From NCBI GenBank assembly GCA_019637175.1, contig JAHBWD010000001.1, forward strand, positions 62,001-126,000: a stretch of 64,000 nucleotides of DNA. The letters are read 5' to 3'. Of the stretch, positions 29,146 to 37,346 are shown piece by piece. The DNA comes from Labilithrix sp. GTDB lineage: Bacteria; Myxococcota_A; Polyangia; Polyangiales; Polyangiaceae. Below the pieces are notes generated by a model. That model saw only the letters and a program-made list of their open reading frames with translations. It ran no database searches and was not told the DNA's origin. A program made the translations under genes and the position numbers. Position 1 is the stretch's first letter; every line of letters begins with the position of its first letter.

Positions 29146-30378
29146 GTGCGCGGGCGTCGCCTGCTGTTCGGCTTGGTCGCCGTGGGCCTCGGCGCCTTCG
29201 CGGCGCGGTGCAGCGTCTACGATCCGAGCCTCCTCGCGCCGGATCCGTCCCGGCCGGCGCCGAAGAACGGCGTCGGGTGGTGGTCGGGCGCGGGCGATCG
29301 CGGCTGCTTCAGCGCGCGCGCGCCGCGCCTCGAAGATCGGCCGACGGGCACGAGCGACAAGGCGCTCCCGCCCATCTACCTCGCCATCCAGTCGATGCGC
29401 ATCGGGTCGCTCAACGAGCAGCTCCAGCTCGACAGCAACGCGTGGCAAGACCTCGGCTACGATCTCGACGGGATCTGCACCGGCTCCGACACCTGCGAAG
29501 GCGACGACAGCCCGCCGTCGTGCAAGCCGCCCGTCCCTCAGATCTCGATCGACGGTCGCTACTGCCGCGACAACACCTTCGGCCGCCTCGAGTACGCCGC
29601 GGCGCTCGTGCCCGAGCTCTCGAACAAGTACGGCCTCTCGGACGACGCGTTCAACTGCGCGCTCTGCGTCGGCCACTACAATTATTTGATCAAGCTCTCC
29701 GGCTACAACGGCGAGGCCGATGACGACAGAGTCCGCGTCGATCTCTATCCGTCGCCGGGGCTCGAGAAGCCGCTGCCCTGGGACTGCGCCGACCCGTCGT
29801 GGCGCACGCGTCCGTGCTTCACGTCGGACATGCCCTTCACGGTCCAGGAAGACGGCGTGCTCGAGCGCCGTCCCGGCCCCGATCTGTCGGACGCGAAGCA
29901 GTTCGACGACAACGCCTTCGTCAAGGACGGCTACCTCGTCGCGACGCTCCCGCCGAACACGCTCTTCTGGTTTCCCGGCTTCAACGCGCTCGTCGTCGCG
30001 TATCCGCTGCGGTTCACCTCCGGCATCGTCTCGGGCAAGCTGGCGCGCGGTCCGGACGGCGTGTGGCGCATCACCGACGCGATCATCGGCGGTCGCGCGC
30101 GCGCCGATGATCTCGTGCAGGGCTTTCGCCTGATGGGCCTCTGCGAGGCGGACCAGAACTACTCGCTCATGGCCGACTTCGTGAGAAACAACCAGGATCT
30201 GCTCGCCGACGGGGCGAACGATCCCGAGCGCACGTGCGACGCGATGAGCGTCGGCCTCGGGTTCACCGCGCTCCAGGCCGTGGCGGGCAAGCTCGCGCCC
30301 GTCGAGCCGCTGGTCGAGTGTGTCCTTCGAGGCAAACGCGCCGACGACGCCGGCGCCCCCGACGCCGGCGGCGACTGA
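29146..30378 (+). CDS. exported Cys-rich protein of unknown function
   Basis: A 410-residue secreted protein. The signal peptide FGLVAVGLGAFAARCSVYD holds a Cys, but Arg at -1 makes lipid attachment uncertain. The mature part has about ten further Cys (for example CTGSDTCEGD, YCRDNTFGR, NCALCVGHYN, RPCFTSDM), suggesting disulfide bonds. A Trp/Pro-rich beta segment (NTLFWFPGFNALVVAYPL) follows, and the tail is Asp/Ala-rich. GTG at 29146 is the first start giving a signal peptide. It resembles proteins I associate with myxobacteria, but I cannot name a family. It converges with the kinase-receiver gene, 4 bases apart. Confidence 0.7.
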   Translation: MRGRRLLFGLVAVGLGAFAARCSVYDPSLLAPDPSRPAPKNGVGWWSGAGDRGCFSARAPRLEDRPTGTSDKALPPIYLAIQSMRIGSLNEQLQLDSNAWQDLGYDLDGICTGSDTCEGDDSPPSCKPPVPQISIDGRYCRDNTFGRLEYAAALVPELSNKYGLSDDAFNCALCVGHYNYLIKLSGYNGEADDDRVRVDLYPSPGLEKPLPWDCADPSWRTRPCFTSDMPFTVQEDGVLERRPGPDLSDAKQFDDNAFVKDGYLVATLPPNTLFWFPGFNALVVAYPLRFTSGIVSGKLARGPDGVWRITDAIIGGRARADDLVQGFRLMGLCEADQNYSLMADFVRNNQDLLADGANDPERTCDAMSVGLGFTALQAVAGKLAPVEPLVECVLRGKRADDAGAPDAGGD

Positions 30379-30382
30379 AGCG

Positions 30383-31669
30383 TCAACCCTCGGCGCCGGC
30401 GACGGAGCGCCGCGCGACGATGCGCTCGAAGGCCTGCACGAGCATCTGGGGCATGAGCGGCTTGGGGAGGATGTCGCGGATCCCGAGCGGCATCAGCGTC
30501 GCCCGCGCTCGCTCGAGGGCGCGCGTGAGCACGAGGATGCACGCGTTCCGCCCGCCCGGCAGGCCGCGTATCGCCCGCACCACCTCGGCGACCGGGACGT
30601 CGGTGCCCTCCTCGTCGAGGATGATGGTGGACGGCACGCCCTCCGCGAGCGCGTCGAGGAACCCCGCCGACGTCGCGATCGACTCGATCACGGGGGTGCG
30701 TCCGCCGCCGGCGATGACGCGCGAGGCGATGCGAGAAATCCGTCGCGCGAGCGCCTCGTCGGTCGCGAGCAGGAGCACGCGCTCGCGCGGGCCGGTCGGC
30801 GCCCTCCGCGTGCTCGAGACGGGCGGCTCGATCGTGTCGCGCGACGTTCGCTCGCCGCGGAGGAGCGACTGCTCGACGTCGACGACGAACGCGCTCGCCG
30901 TCTCGTGACGCGCGAGCGGATCCTTCGACAAGGCACGCGCGAAGGCCTCGTCGGCCGCCGCGAGGTCGGGGCGTCGGGAGGAGAGCGGCGGCGCCGTCGT
31001 CTTCAGGTGGCTCGAGAGAACGTCGTAAATCGTCGATCCCTCGAAGACCGGTAGCCCCGTGAGCAGCTCCCACGCCGAGCAGGCGAGCGCGTAGATGTCC
31101 GCGCGGTACGTCACCTTGGTGCCGTCGGGATCCGTCGCCTGCTCCGGCGCCATGTAGGAAGGCGTCCCGGCCGTGATCGACATCTTCGGGTTCGATGCGC
31201 TCCGCCGACGTGCGAGGCCGAAGTCGATGAGCACGGGCCGCGAGGTCTCGTTCTCGATCACGATGTTGCTCGGCTTGACGTCGCGGTGCACGAGCTTGCG
31301 TGCGTGCACCGCGTCGAGGCCGCTCGCGACGGCGCGGAGGATCTCGAGGTTCGGAGCGACCTCGCGTGCGCCGGACTCGATGGCGGCGTCGAGGCTCTGG
31401 CCGGCCACGTACTCCATCGCGAAATAGAACGATCCCTCGTGCGGGCCGAACGCGTACACCTGCACGACGTTGTGATGGCGGATCTGGGCGAGGGCCTGCG
31501 CTTCCTTCTTGAAGCGCTCCGCCGTCACGAGATCGTGCCCGTGCGCAGGGTCGATCAACTTGATCGCGACGCGACGCGCGAGGAAGACATCCTCGGCGAG
31601 GTACACGACGCCCATTGATCCCGCCCCCAGCGTCTGGATCACCTGATAACGGCCGTCGATGAGGGGCAA
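30383..31669 (-). CDS. Ser/Thr protein kinase fused to C-terminal receiver-like domain
   Basis: 428 residues. The kinase domain (about 7-270) is canonical: glycine loop TLGAGSMGVVYLAED, Lys in RVAIKLID, HRDVKPSN, DFG (LIDFGLARRR), AGTPSYMAPEQ. After a linker, residues about 297-425 form a receiver-like alpha/beta domain: first strand VLLLATDE (only one of the usual acidic pair kept), phosphoacceptor candidate Asp in TIILDEEGTD, Thr in ILVLTRA and Lys in DILPKPL. The fusion suggests input from a histidine kinase into Ser/Thr phosphorylation. The TTG start at 31669 directly precedes MPLIDGRYQ, a typical kinase beginning. It is divergent from the GH31 gene. Confidence 0.88.
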   Translation of the reverse strand: MPLIDGRYQVIQTLGAGSMGVVYLAEDVFLARRVAIKLIDPAHGHDLVTAERFKKEAQALAQIRHHNVVQVYAFGPHEGSFYFAMEYVAGQSLDAAIESGAREVAPNLEILRAVASGLDAVHARKLVHRDVKPSNIVIENETSRPVLIDFGLARRRSASNPKMSITAGTPSYMAPEQATDPDGTKVTYRADIYALACSAWELLTGLPVFEGSTIYDVLSSHLKTTAPPLSSRRPDLAAADEAFARALSKDPLARHETASAFVVDVEQSLLRGERTSRDTIEPPVSSTRRAPTGPRERVLLLATDEALARRISRIASRVIAGGGRTPVIESIATSAGFLDALAEGVPSTIILDEEGTDVPVAEVVRAIRGLPGGRNACILVLTRALERARATLMPLGIRDILPKPLMPQMLVQAFERIVARRSVAGAEG

Positions 31670-31823
31670 TCCCTAAAAGGATACTCCCTGGGGCGTATGG
31701 TAGAGGCAAAATGTCTCGGGGCGGGGTCCCTGTAGCCAACTCGCCCACATGATCGGCCGCTCCGGCGCGCCCTTGGAGCGTTCGGTCCGGCCCTGCCGGT
31801 CGTGTTATCCGTTCGAGCGCCGG

Positions 31824-34397
31824 ATGAGATCACGACTGCGCGTCCTGCCGTTCGTCTTCGCCTTTGCCACCTTCGCTTCGCTCGCTGCCGTGCCCGCGTG
31901 CGGCGACGCCGGCGAGAGCGAGGCTCTCGCGCCGGTCTCGCTTCGCGGCCCCGGAGGGAGCGCCGCGTCCGTCGAGATCACGCTCGACCCGTTCGTCGTG
32001 CGCATCCTCGACGCGCGCGGCAACGAGGTGCTCCGAACGCTGCCCGAGGGCGCGGGCGATCCCTATGGGTCGCCGGGGGCGACGCGTGACGATGGGGTCG
32101 ACAACGTGAAGGTGCTCCCCGGCTGGGACGCGTTCGTCCCCGACGAAAAGCCGTGGGCGCACGGGGCGCGCGCGACGCTGCTCGCCCGTACCGGCACGAG
32201 CGCCTCGTTCGAGCTGCCGGTGACCGGAGGCGCGATCGTCGTCGACGTCGCGATCGACGGCACGCTGTTCGACCGCGTCACGCTCACCACCTCCGCGCGC
32301 GGCGGCGTGAGCACGTCTTCCGTGCCTGCGAGCGAGGCCGCCTTCAACAAGACGTCGGTCGCGTTCGCGCTTCGACCCGACGAGCACTTCTTCGGTCTCG
32401 GCGAGCGCAACGCGAGCGTCGATCACCGCGGCCTCTCGATGTACTCGTGGGCGGAGGAGGGGAGCCTCGGCGGCGGCGAGGGCAAGCCGCGCGACGACGC
32501 GAACCCGTACCCCAACGGGCCGTCGATGACGTACTTCCCGGTGCCGTTCTTCCTCTCGAGCGCCGGCTACGCGATGCACCTCGTGACGACGTACCGCACG
32601 GAGACGCACTTCGGCAGCGAGCGGCCCGACGCCTGGCGCGCCGCGGTCAACGACGCCACGCTGAAGACGGTCATCTACGTCCACGACGATCCGCTCGCGT
32701 CGCTCGACGCGTTCACCCGTGACACGGGCCGACCGTTCATCCCTGCGCCGTGGGTATTCGGCCCGCGCCGCCGCGTGAGCAACGGCTCCGCGTTCTTGGG
32801 CGTCGAGGAGTACAAGCTCCTGCGGCAGAAGAAGGTGCCCACCACCGGCCTCGACGACGCGGTGCACTTCCTCCCTGCGAGATCGGAGCTCGGGCGCGAA
32901 GACGAGCTCCGCCAGTGGGTCGAGAACGCGCATGCGCTCGGCTACAAGGTGATGGCGTACAACAACCCGTACGTCTCGACGTCGATCGACAAGGCCAAGG
33001 CGGACCTCGAGCACGGCAAGGCGAACGGATACTTCGCGATGACCCCCGAGGGTCAGGTCGGCGAGACGTTCTTCATCTCCGGCGAGCCGCAGACGCTCGC
33101 GACCATCGACCTCACCAAGCCCGAGGCGGTGACGTGGTTCCAGGACCTCCTGCGGCGAACGCTCGCCCTCGGCTACGACGGCTGGATGCACGACTTTGGC
33201 GAGTACGTCCGTCGCCCGTGGAAGTTCGCCGACGGCCGCAACGGCGAAGCCGTGCACAACGAGTTCCCCGTCCTCTCGGCGAAGGCGGCGCACGACCTGC
33301 TCACGAAGGAGAAGCCGAACGACTTCTTGTTCTTCGTGCGCTCCGGCTACACAGGCACGCAGCAGTGGGTGCCCGCGGTCTGGGGCGGCGATCCCGAGGC
33401 CACGTTCGACGAGACGCAGGGCATCCCCGCGATGCTCCGCGGCGGGCTCAACCTCGGCATGAGCGGCGTACCGCTGTGGGGGAGCGACGTCACCGGCTTC
33501 AAGTGCATGACCGACTTCCCGCGTGACAAGGAGATGTACCTCCGTTGGGCCGAGGTCGGCGCGGTCTCGCCCATCATGATGGAGCAGAACGCGTGCGCGA
33601 ACCCCCTCGGTCGCCGCGAGAAGTGGAAGCTCTGGGACGACGAGGAGACCATCGACGTCTACGGCGCGATGGCGCGGCTGCACACACGCCTCGCGCCGTA
33701 CTTCGAGGTGCTCGCCAGGCAGGCGCACGAGACGGGCGTGCCGATCATGCGTCACCCGTTCCTCTATCACCCGCGCGAGCCCGAGGCTTGGGCCGACGAG
33801 AGCTCGTTCTTCCTCGGGCCGTCGCTCTATGCGTCGCCGGTCGTCGCGCGCGGGATGACGGTGAAAGACATCTGGCTGCCGCCGGGCAAATGGGTCGACC
33901 TCGTCGACCTCACGACGTACGAGGGCGGGCGGCGCGCGTCGATCCCGGCGCCGCTCGCGAAGCTGCCGCTCCTCGTGAGAGACGGCGGCATCGTTCCGAT
34001 GCTCGACGCGTCGATCGAGACGCTCGCGCCCGCGACCGATCCTTCCGTGGTCACGCCCGCGCAGGTGGCCGATCGGCTCGACGTCATCGTTGCGCTCACG
34101 CCGGGTAGGGATGCTCGCGTCGTCATGGCCGACGGCACCGAGCTCATCGCCCGCCGCCTCGCCGCCGGTGGCGTGGCCAGCGGAGTCGTCGACGTCACGG
34201 CGAGCGAGATCGCGACGTGCCAGGGCAGACCTGCCGACCAGGGCTGCCTCCTCGCCTCGGTCGAGGGCACGGTGGATCGCCTGCGCGTCACGACGCCGCT
34301 CGCGCTCACCAGCGAGATCAAGCACGACGACGTCGAGCTCATCGCGCGCGGCCCGCTCCCCCGCCGCGTCCGCTGGGACGTGCTCCGCGTGCGGTGA
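31824..34397 (+). CDS. glycoside hydrolase family 31 lipoprotein
   Basis: An 857-residue secreted alpha-glycosidase. The signal peptide SLAAVPACGDAG has a lipobox-like Cys. The N-terminal beta-sandwich contains FALRPDEHFFGLGERN, the GH31 N-domain signature. The catalytic barrel has WMHDFGEY with candidate nucleophile Asp457 and WGSDVTGF with candidate acid Asp555. The WMxDFGEY form of the nucleophile motif is the one found in the sulfoquinovosidase and some alpha-glucosidase branches. The C-terminal beta domains and the WLPPGKWVDL segment are typical of the family. The substrate is not certain. It is followed 40 bases later by a DUF6786 lipoprotein, suggesting a joint sugar-related role. Confidence 0.9.
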   Translation: MRSRLRVLPFVFAFATFASLAAVPACGDAGESEALAPVSLRGPGGSAASVEITLDPFVVRILDARGNEVLRTLPEGAGDPYGSPGATRDDGVDNVKVLPGWDAFVPDEKPWAHGARATLLARTGTSASFELPVTGGAIVVDVAIDGTLFDRVTLTTSARGGVSTSSVPASEAAFNKTSVAFALRPDEHFFGLGERNASVDHRGLSMYSWAEEGSLGGGEGKPRDDANPYPNGPSMTYFPVPFFLSSAGYAMHLVTTYRTETHFGSERPDAWRAAVNDATLKTVIYVHDDPLASLDAFTRDTGRPFIPAPWVFGPRRRVSNGSAFLGVEEYKLLRQKKVPTTGLDDAVHFLPARSELGREDELRQWVENAHALGYKVMAYNNPYVSTSIDKAKADLEHGKANGYFAMTPEGQVGETFFISGEPQTLATIDLTKPEAVTWFQDLLRRTLALGYDGWMHDFGEYVRRPWKFADGRNGEAVHNEFPVLSAKAAHDLLTKEKPNDFLFFVRSGYTGTQQWVPAVWGGDPEATFDETQGIPAMLRGGLNLGMSGVPLWGSDVTGFKCMTDFPRDKEMYLRWAEVGAVSPIMMEQNACANPLGRREKWKLWDDEETIDVYGAMARLHTRLAPYFEVLARQAHETGVPIMRHPFLYHPREPEAWADESSFFLGPSLYASPVVARGMTVKDIWLPPGKWVDLVDLTTYEGGRRASIPAPLAKLPLLVRDGGIVPMLDASIETLAPATDPSVVTPAQVADRLDVIVALTPGRDARVVMADGTELIARRLAAGGVASGVVDVTASEIATCQGRPADQGCLLASVEGTVDRLRVTTPLALTSEIKHDDVELIARGPLPRRVRWDVLRVR

Positions 34398-34437
34398 GCG
34401 CGCGGCCGCGGCGCGGGCTTGTTGTAGCATCGCGCGC

Positions 34438-35676
34438 ATGACACGCCTCCCTGGGCTCTTCGTCCTCGCGGCAGCGGGCGCATCTTGTGCAGGTCCAGAC
34501 CACACGAACGTGCCTTCTCCACCGACGACCTCGACTTCTCCCGTTTCGAGCGCGGCGCCCGCCGCTCTGGCGCCGAGCTTCAGCGACGACGTCGCGTTTC
34601 TCTCGAAGTACGGCGCGGTTCACGTGCTCGAGGCGCCGAGCGGCGCGCGCGTCGCGCTCTCGGCGAAGTACCAGGGTCGCGTCATGACGAGCGCGATCGA
34701 TCCTTCGGGCAAGAGCTTCGGCTGGATCAACCGCGACTACATCGCGTCGGGAAAGACGGGCACGCAGTTCGACAACTACGGCGGCGAGGATCGCTTCTGG
34801 CTCGGCCCCGAGGCCGGGCAATACGGGCTCTACTTCGCGCCCGGCAAGCCCTTCGCGTTCGAAGGCTGGCAGGTGCCCGCCGCGCTCCAGGAGGGCGCGT
34901 GGGAGATGCCGGAGGCGACGCCGTCGCGCGCCGTCTTCAAGAAGAAGATGACGCTCACGAACTGGTCGGGCACGTCGTTCACCGTCGCGGTCGAGCGAAC
35001 GGTCTCGCTCGTCGACGTGCCCGCGGCCGACGGCGTGCGCGGCGTCGCGTTCGAGACGGTGAACAGGATCGTCAACGAGGGCAAGGCGCCGTGGAAGCGC
35101 GACGGCGGGCTCTTGTCGATCTGGATCCTCGCGATGTACGCGCCGTCGCCCGACTCGCGTGTCGTCGCGCCGTTCGAAACCGCGGCGCCCGCCGGCGCGC
35201 CGATCGTGAACGACGCGTACTTCGGCAAGGTCGCGCCGTCGCGCCTGGCGGTGCACGAAGACCGCGGCTTCCTCGTCTTCACCGCCGACGGCAAGGAGCG
35301 AGGGAAGATCGGCCTCGGCCCCGCGCGCGCGAAGCCGACGCTCGGGAGCTACAGCGCGCAGGCCAAGCTCCTGACGGTCGTGCAATACGACAAGCCGAAG
35401 GGCGCGCCGCCGTACGTCAACAGCATGTGGGAGCAGCAGAAGGCGCCGTACGCCGGCGACGTGGTCAACAGCTACAACGACGGCCCGCCGGCGCCGGGCA
35501 AGCCGCCGCTCGGAGGGTTCTACGAGCTCGAGACGAGCTCTCCCGGCGCCGAGCTCGCGCCCGGACAGTCACTCGTCCACACCCACCGCACGTTCCACTT
35601 CGTCGGCGAGGCCTCCGGCCTCGAGCCGCTCGCGAAGAAGATGCTCGGCGTCTCGCTGGCCGATATCACGAAGTAG
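34438..35676 (+). CDS. DUF6786-like lipoprotein
   Basis: 412 residues. It has a signal and Cys (AAAGASCAGPDH) and a Ser/Thr/Pro linker. The body has the sequence features I know from the DUF6786 family: AKYQGRVMTSAIDP, SFGWINRDYIASG, the strongly conserved-looking GGEDRFWLGPEAGQY, and TLTNWSGTSFTVAVERTV. The overall pattern resembles galactose-mutarotase-like beta supersandwich folds, but no activity is established. It lies downstream of the GH31 gene on the same strand, 40 bases apart, and is probably co-transcribed. The large inverted repeat starts at the base after its stop. Confidence 0.78.
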   Translation: MTRLPGLFVLAAAGASCAGPDHTNVPSPPTTSTSPVSSAAPAALAPSFSDDVAFLSKYGAVHVLEAPSGARVALSAKYQGRVMTSAIDPSGKSFGWINRDYIASGKTGTQFDNYGGEDRFWLGPEAGQYGLYFAPGKPFAFEGWQVPAALQEGAWEMPEATPSRAVFKKKMTLTNWSGTSFTVAVERTVSLVDVPAADGVRGVAFETVNRIVNEGKAPWKRDGGLLSIWILAMYAPSPDSRVVAPFETAAPAGAPIVNDAYFGKVAPSRLAVHEDRGFLVFTADGKERGKIGLGPARAKPTLGSYSAQAKLLTVVQYDKPKGAPPYVNSMWEQQKAPYAGDVVNSYNDGPPAPGKPPLGGFYELETSSPGAELAPGQSLVHTHRTFHFVGEASGLEPLAKKMLGVSLADITK

Positions 35677-35749
35677 CGAGTACCGCCCTTGCGGCGTCAA
35701 TCCTCGCCGCGCCCGGCAGGTTGGATGGACGCCGCAAAGGCGGTACTCG
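35677..35749. terminator. 22-bp-arm inverted repeat between convergent genes (terminator or mobile hairpin)
   Basis: The left arm at 35677-35698 starts CGAGTACCGCC and ends GCGGCGTC. The right arm at 35728-35749 is its reverse complement with one mismatch. The loop is 29 bases. It begins immediately after the DUF6786 stop and ends 13 bases before the stop of the convergent small gene, so a bidirectional terminator role is natural. There is no T-tract. The arm length and perfection are also like a REP/MITE unit. Confidence 0.6.
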
Positions 35750-35762
35750 TTGGTCGAGAGCG

Positions 35763-36068
35763 CTAGGGCCGCGCGCGTGGCTTCGGCGTGACGCGCTTGG
35801 CGTTCGCGTTCGGCTTGTGGCCCGCCTTGGCTCGCTGCTTGACGGGCTTCGCCTTCTTGGTCGTCTTGGCGGCCTTCGCCCGTCCCGGCGCTTTCGGCGG
35901 AGCCGCGGGCTTGGGCGCCGCGCAGCTGCCCGACGAGAGCTGCTTGAGCGTCTGGCGCTCCTGCGCGCTCTCCGCCCGCGCCTCGCGGGCGAACGCCGCG
36001 ACGAACGCAAGGAGAATCAGCGCGACGGAGGCTCGACGGGTCCAGGCTCGGGCGAGGGACGTGGACAT
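35763..36068 (-). CDS. small secreted Lys/Ala/Pro-rich basic protein
   Basis: 101 residues. The signal peptide SVALILLAFVAAFAREARAES has a clear AxA cleavage site. A short middle part has one Cys (LSSGSCAAPKP), and the C-terminal 55 residues are highly basic, with Lys, Ala and Pro (KTTKKAKPVKQRAKAG). It resembles histone-H1-like or Lys-rich tails, but its export signal points to the periplasm or surface, where it might bind polyanions. The ATG at 36068 was chosen to give the signal peptide. The function is unknown. Confidence 0.6.
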   Translation of the reverse strand: MSTSLARAWTRRASVALILLAFVAAFAREARAESAQERQTLKQLSSGSCAAPKPAAPPKAPGRAKAAKTTKKAKPVKQRAKAGHKPNANAKRVTPKPRARP

Positions 36069-36196
36069 CGGACGAAACGATCCACAGCAACGGAGATGCC
36101 GGCCCACCGCGCCGTGACCGCGCCGCCTGAAATCATGAAGTTGCCCCCGTTTCTCGCTTCGATCGTGCGCGATCCTGCGAGGACGACAGCCCTCGA

Positions 36197-36214
36197 CGAG
36201 GACCCCGGTCCTCG
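36197..36214. terminator. short perfect hairpin downstream of a small minus-strand gene
   Basis: CGAGGACC-CC-GGTCCTCG is an 18-base palindrome (7-bp stem with a 4-base loop if drawn as a hairpin). It lies 11 bases beyond the stop of the 36226-36594 gene in its reading direction. It lacks a U-tract. Confidence 0.35.
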
Positions 36215-36225
36215 CGACCGCGGCG

Positions 36226-36594
36226 CTATCCCGAGCGCTGACAGGTCTCGGTCACGTCCGCGCGCGCGTCGCACGCGAGCGCCGCGGGCGAGCGAACGCG
36301 CGTCGTCCGAGGCTCTTCGACGAAGAGCCAGTTGCCCGACTCGGTCGAGGTGAAGGTGAGCGCATCGTAGTCCTCGTTCTCGAAGGTCACGCGCAGCGGG
36401 GGCTCGCTCGTCCACGGCCACGCGACGACGCGCCACGTCCGACCCGACGCCTCGAGCTCTGCGAGAGCCGCGGTCTCGCGGAAGCGCCGCAGCGCTTCTC
36501 GCCCTTCGCTCCTCATCTTGGTCTCGTCCGGCCACACGACCATGCGGCGACTGCTCGCAAACACCGCGCCTGTCGCGCGACGTCGGCGCCCCAT
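36226..36594 (-). CDS. hypothetical small protein
   Basis: 122 residues from ATG 36594; a later ATG at MVVWPDETK is possible. The central part (REALRRFRETAALAELEASG, then WRVVAWPW and RVTFENEDYDALTF) looks like a small alpha/beta fold with real codon bias. The C-terminus has two Cys (LACDARADVTETC) that could pair. There is no signal peptide. Its start faces the plus gene at 36761, so the 166 bases between are a shared promoter region. No family was recognised, and coding status is moderately certain. Confidence 0.45.
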   Translation of the reverse strand: MGRRRRATGAVFASSRRMVVWPDETKMRSEGREALRRFRETAALAELEASGRTWRVVAWPWTSEPPLRVTFENEDYDALTFTSTESGNWLFVEEPRTTRVRSPAALACDARADVTETCQRSG

Positions 36595-36760
36595 GTGCTC
36601 ATCCACACCGGCCTCAGCGGCGCGTCGCGCTGCGCTCCACGATCGCAAGCGACGGCGTATCCGCGTGAAGCGCCGAGGGAACCTCCACACGCGCGCCGCG
36701 GGCACCTCGGTTGCCTCGGAGGAAGGCCTCGACCGTCACCTCAACGCCCGAGAGGAAATC

Positions 36761-37342
36761 ATGAAAACGCCTCAGCTCGCGATCGGCTTCGCCGCGTCGC
36801 TCGTCGCGCTCTCGTACGCGCCGGCGATTCGCGCCGAGTCGACCGCCACGCGATCGACGACCCAGACCACCCAGACGACCCAGCAGCCGCCGTCGCCGTC
36901 GAGCACGACCACGACGACGGCGGCGCCCATCGTGATCGCGACCGACGGAGGCGAGCGAGTCACCGAGACCCGCCCCAACCGTGCGCTGCTCTCGACCGGC
37001 GTGGGCCTCTTCGTCATCAGCTACGGCGCCTCGGTCATCGGCGCGGCGGTGAGCGACCGCGACGCCGACAAGAACCTCTTCGTGCCGGTGGTCGGCCCGT
37101 GGATGAACCTCGCGCAGCGTGACTGCGACGTGAACCCTTGCGGCAACAACGAGGACCTGAACAAGGCGATGATCGTCACGAGCGGCATCGTGCAAGGCGC
37201 GGGGCTCATCCTCGGCCTCAGCTCGCTCTTCGTCCCCGAGACGACGGTGACGAGGCGCACCGCGAGCGCCGAGCCCGAGGTGCGGATCACGCCGCTCTCG
37301 TTCGGCGCGGGCGCGGGCCTGGGCGCCGTGGGCCGGTTCTGA
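36761..37342 (+). CDS. exported protein with two hydrophobic segments
   Basis: 193 residues. The signal peptide ends about residue 25 (YAPAIRAES), followed by a Thr/Gln/Ser-rich linker. Two hydrophobic segments follow: ALLSTGVGLFVISYGASVIGAA (about 75-96) and MIVTSGIVQGAGLILGLSSLF (about 142-162), with a Cys pair CDVNPCGNN between them. The architecture resembles small inner-membrane or envelope proteins common in this lineage, with no enzyme motif. A GAGGAA ribosome site precedes the ATG. It converges with the glycosyltransferase gene, 4 bases apart. A second protein of similar design is encoded at 51597. Confidence 0.68.
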   Translation: MKTPQLAIGFAASLVALSYAPAIRAESTATRSTTQTTQTTQQPPSPSSTTTTTAAPIVIATDGGERVTETRPNRALLSTGVGLFVISYGASVIGAAVSDRDADKNLFVPVVGPWMNLAQRDCDVNPCGNNEDLNKAMIVTSGIVQGAGLILGLSSLFVPETTVTRRTASAEPEVRITPLSFGAGAGLGAVGRF

Positions 37343-37346
37343 TCGA

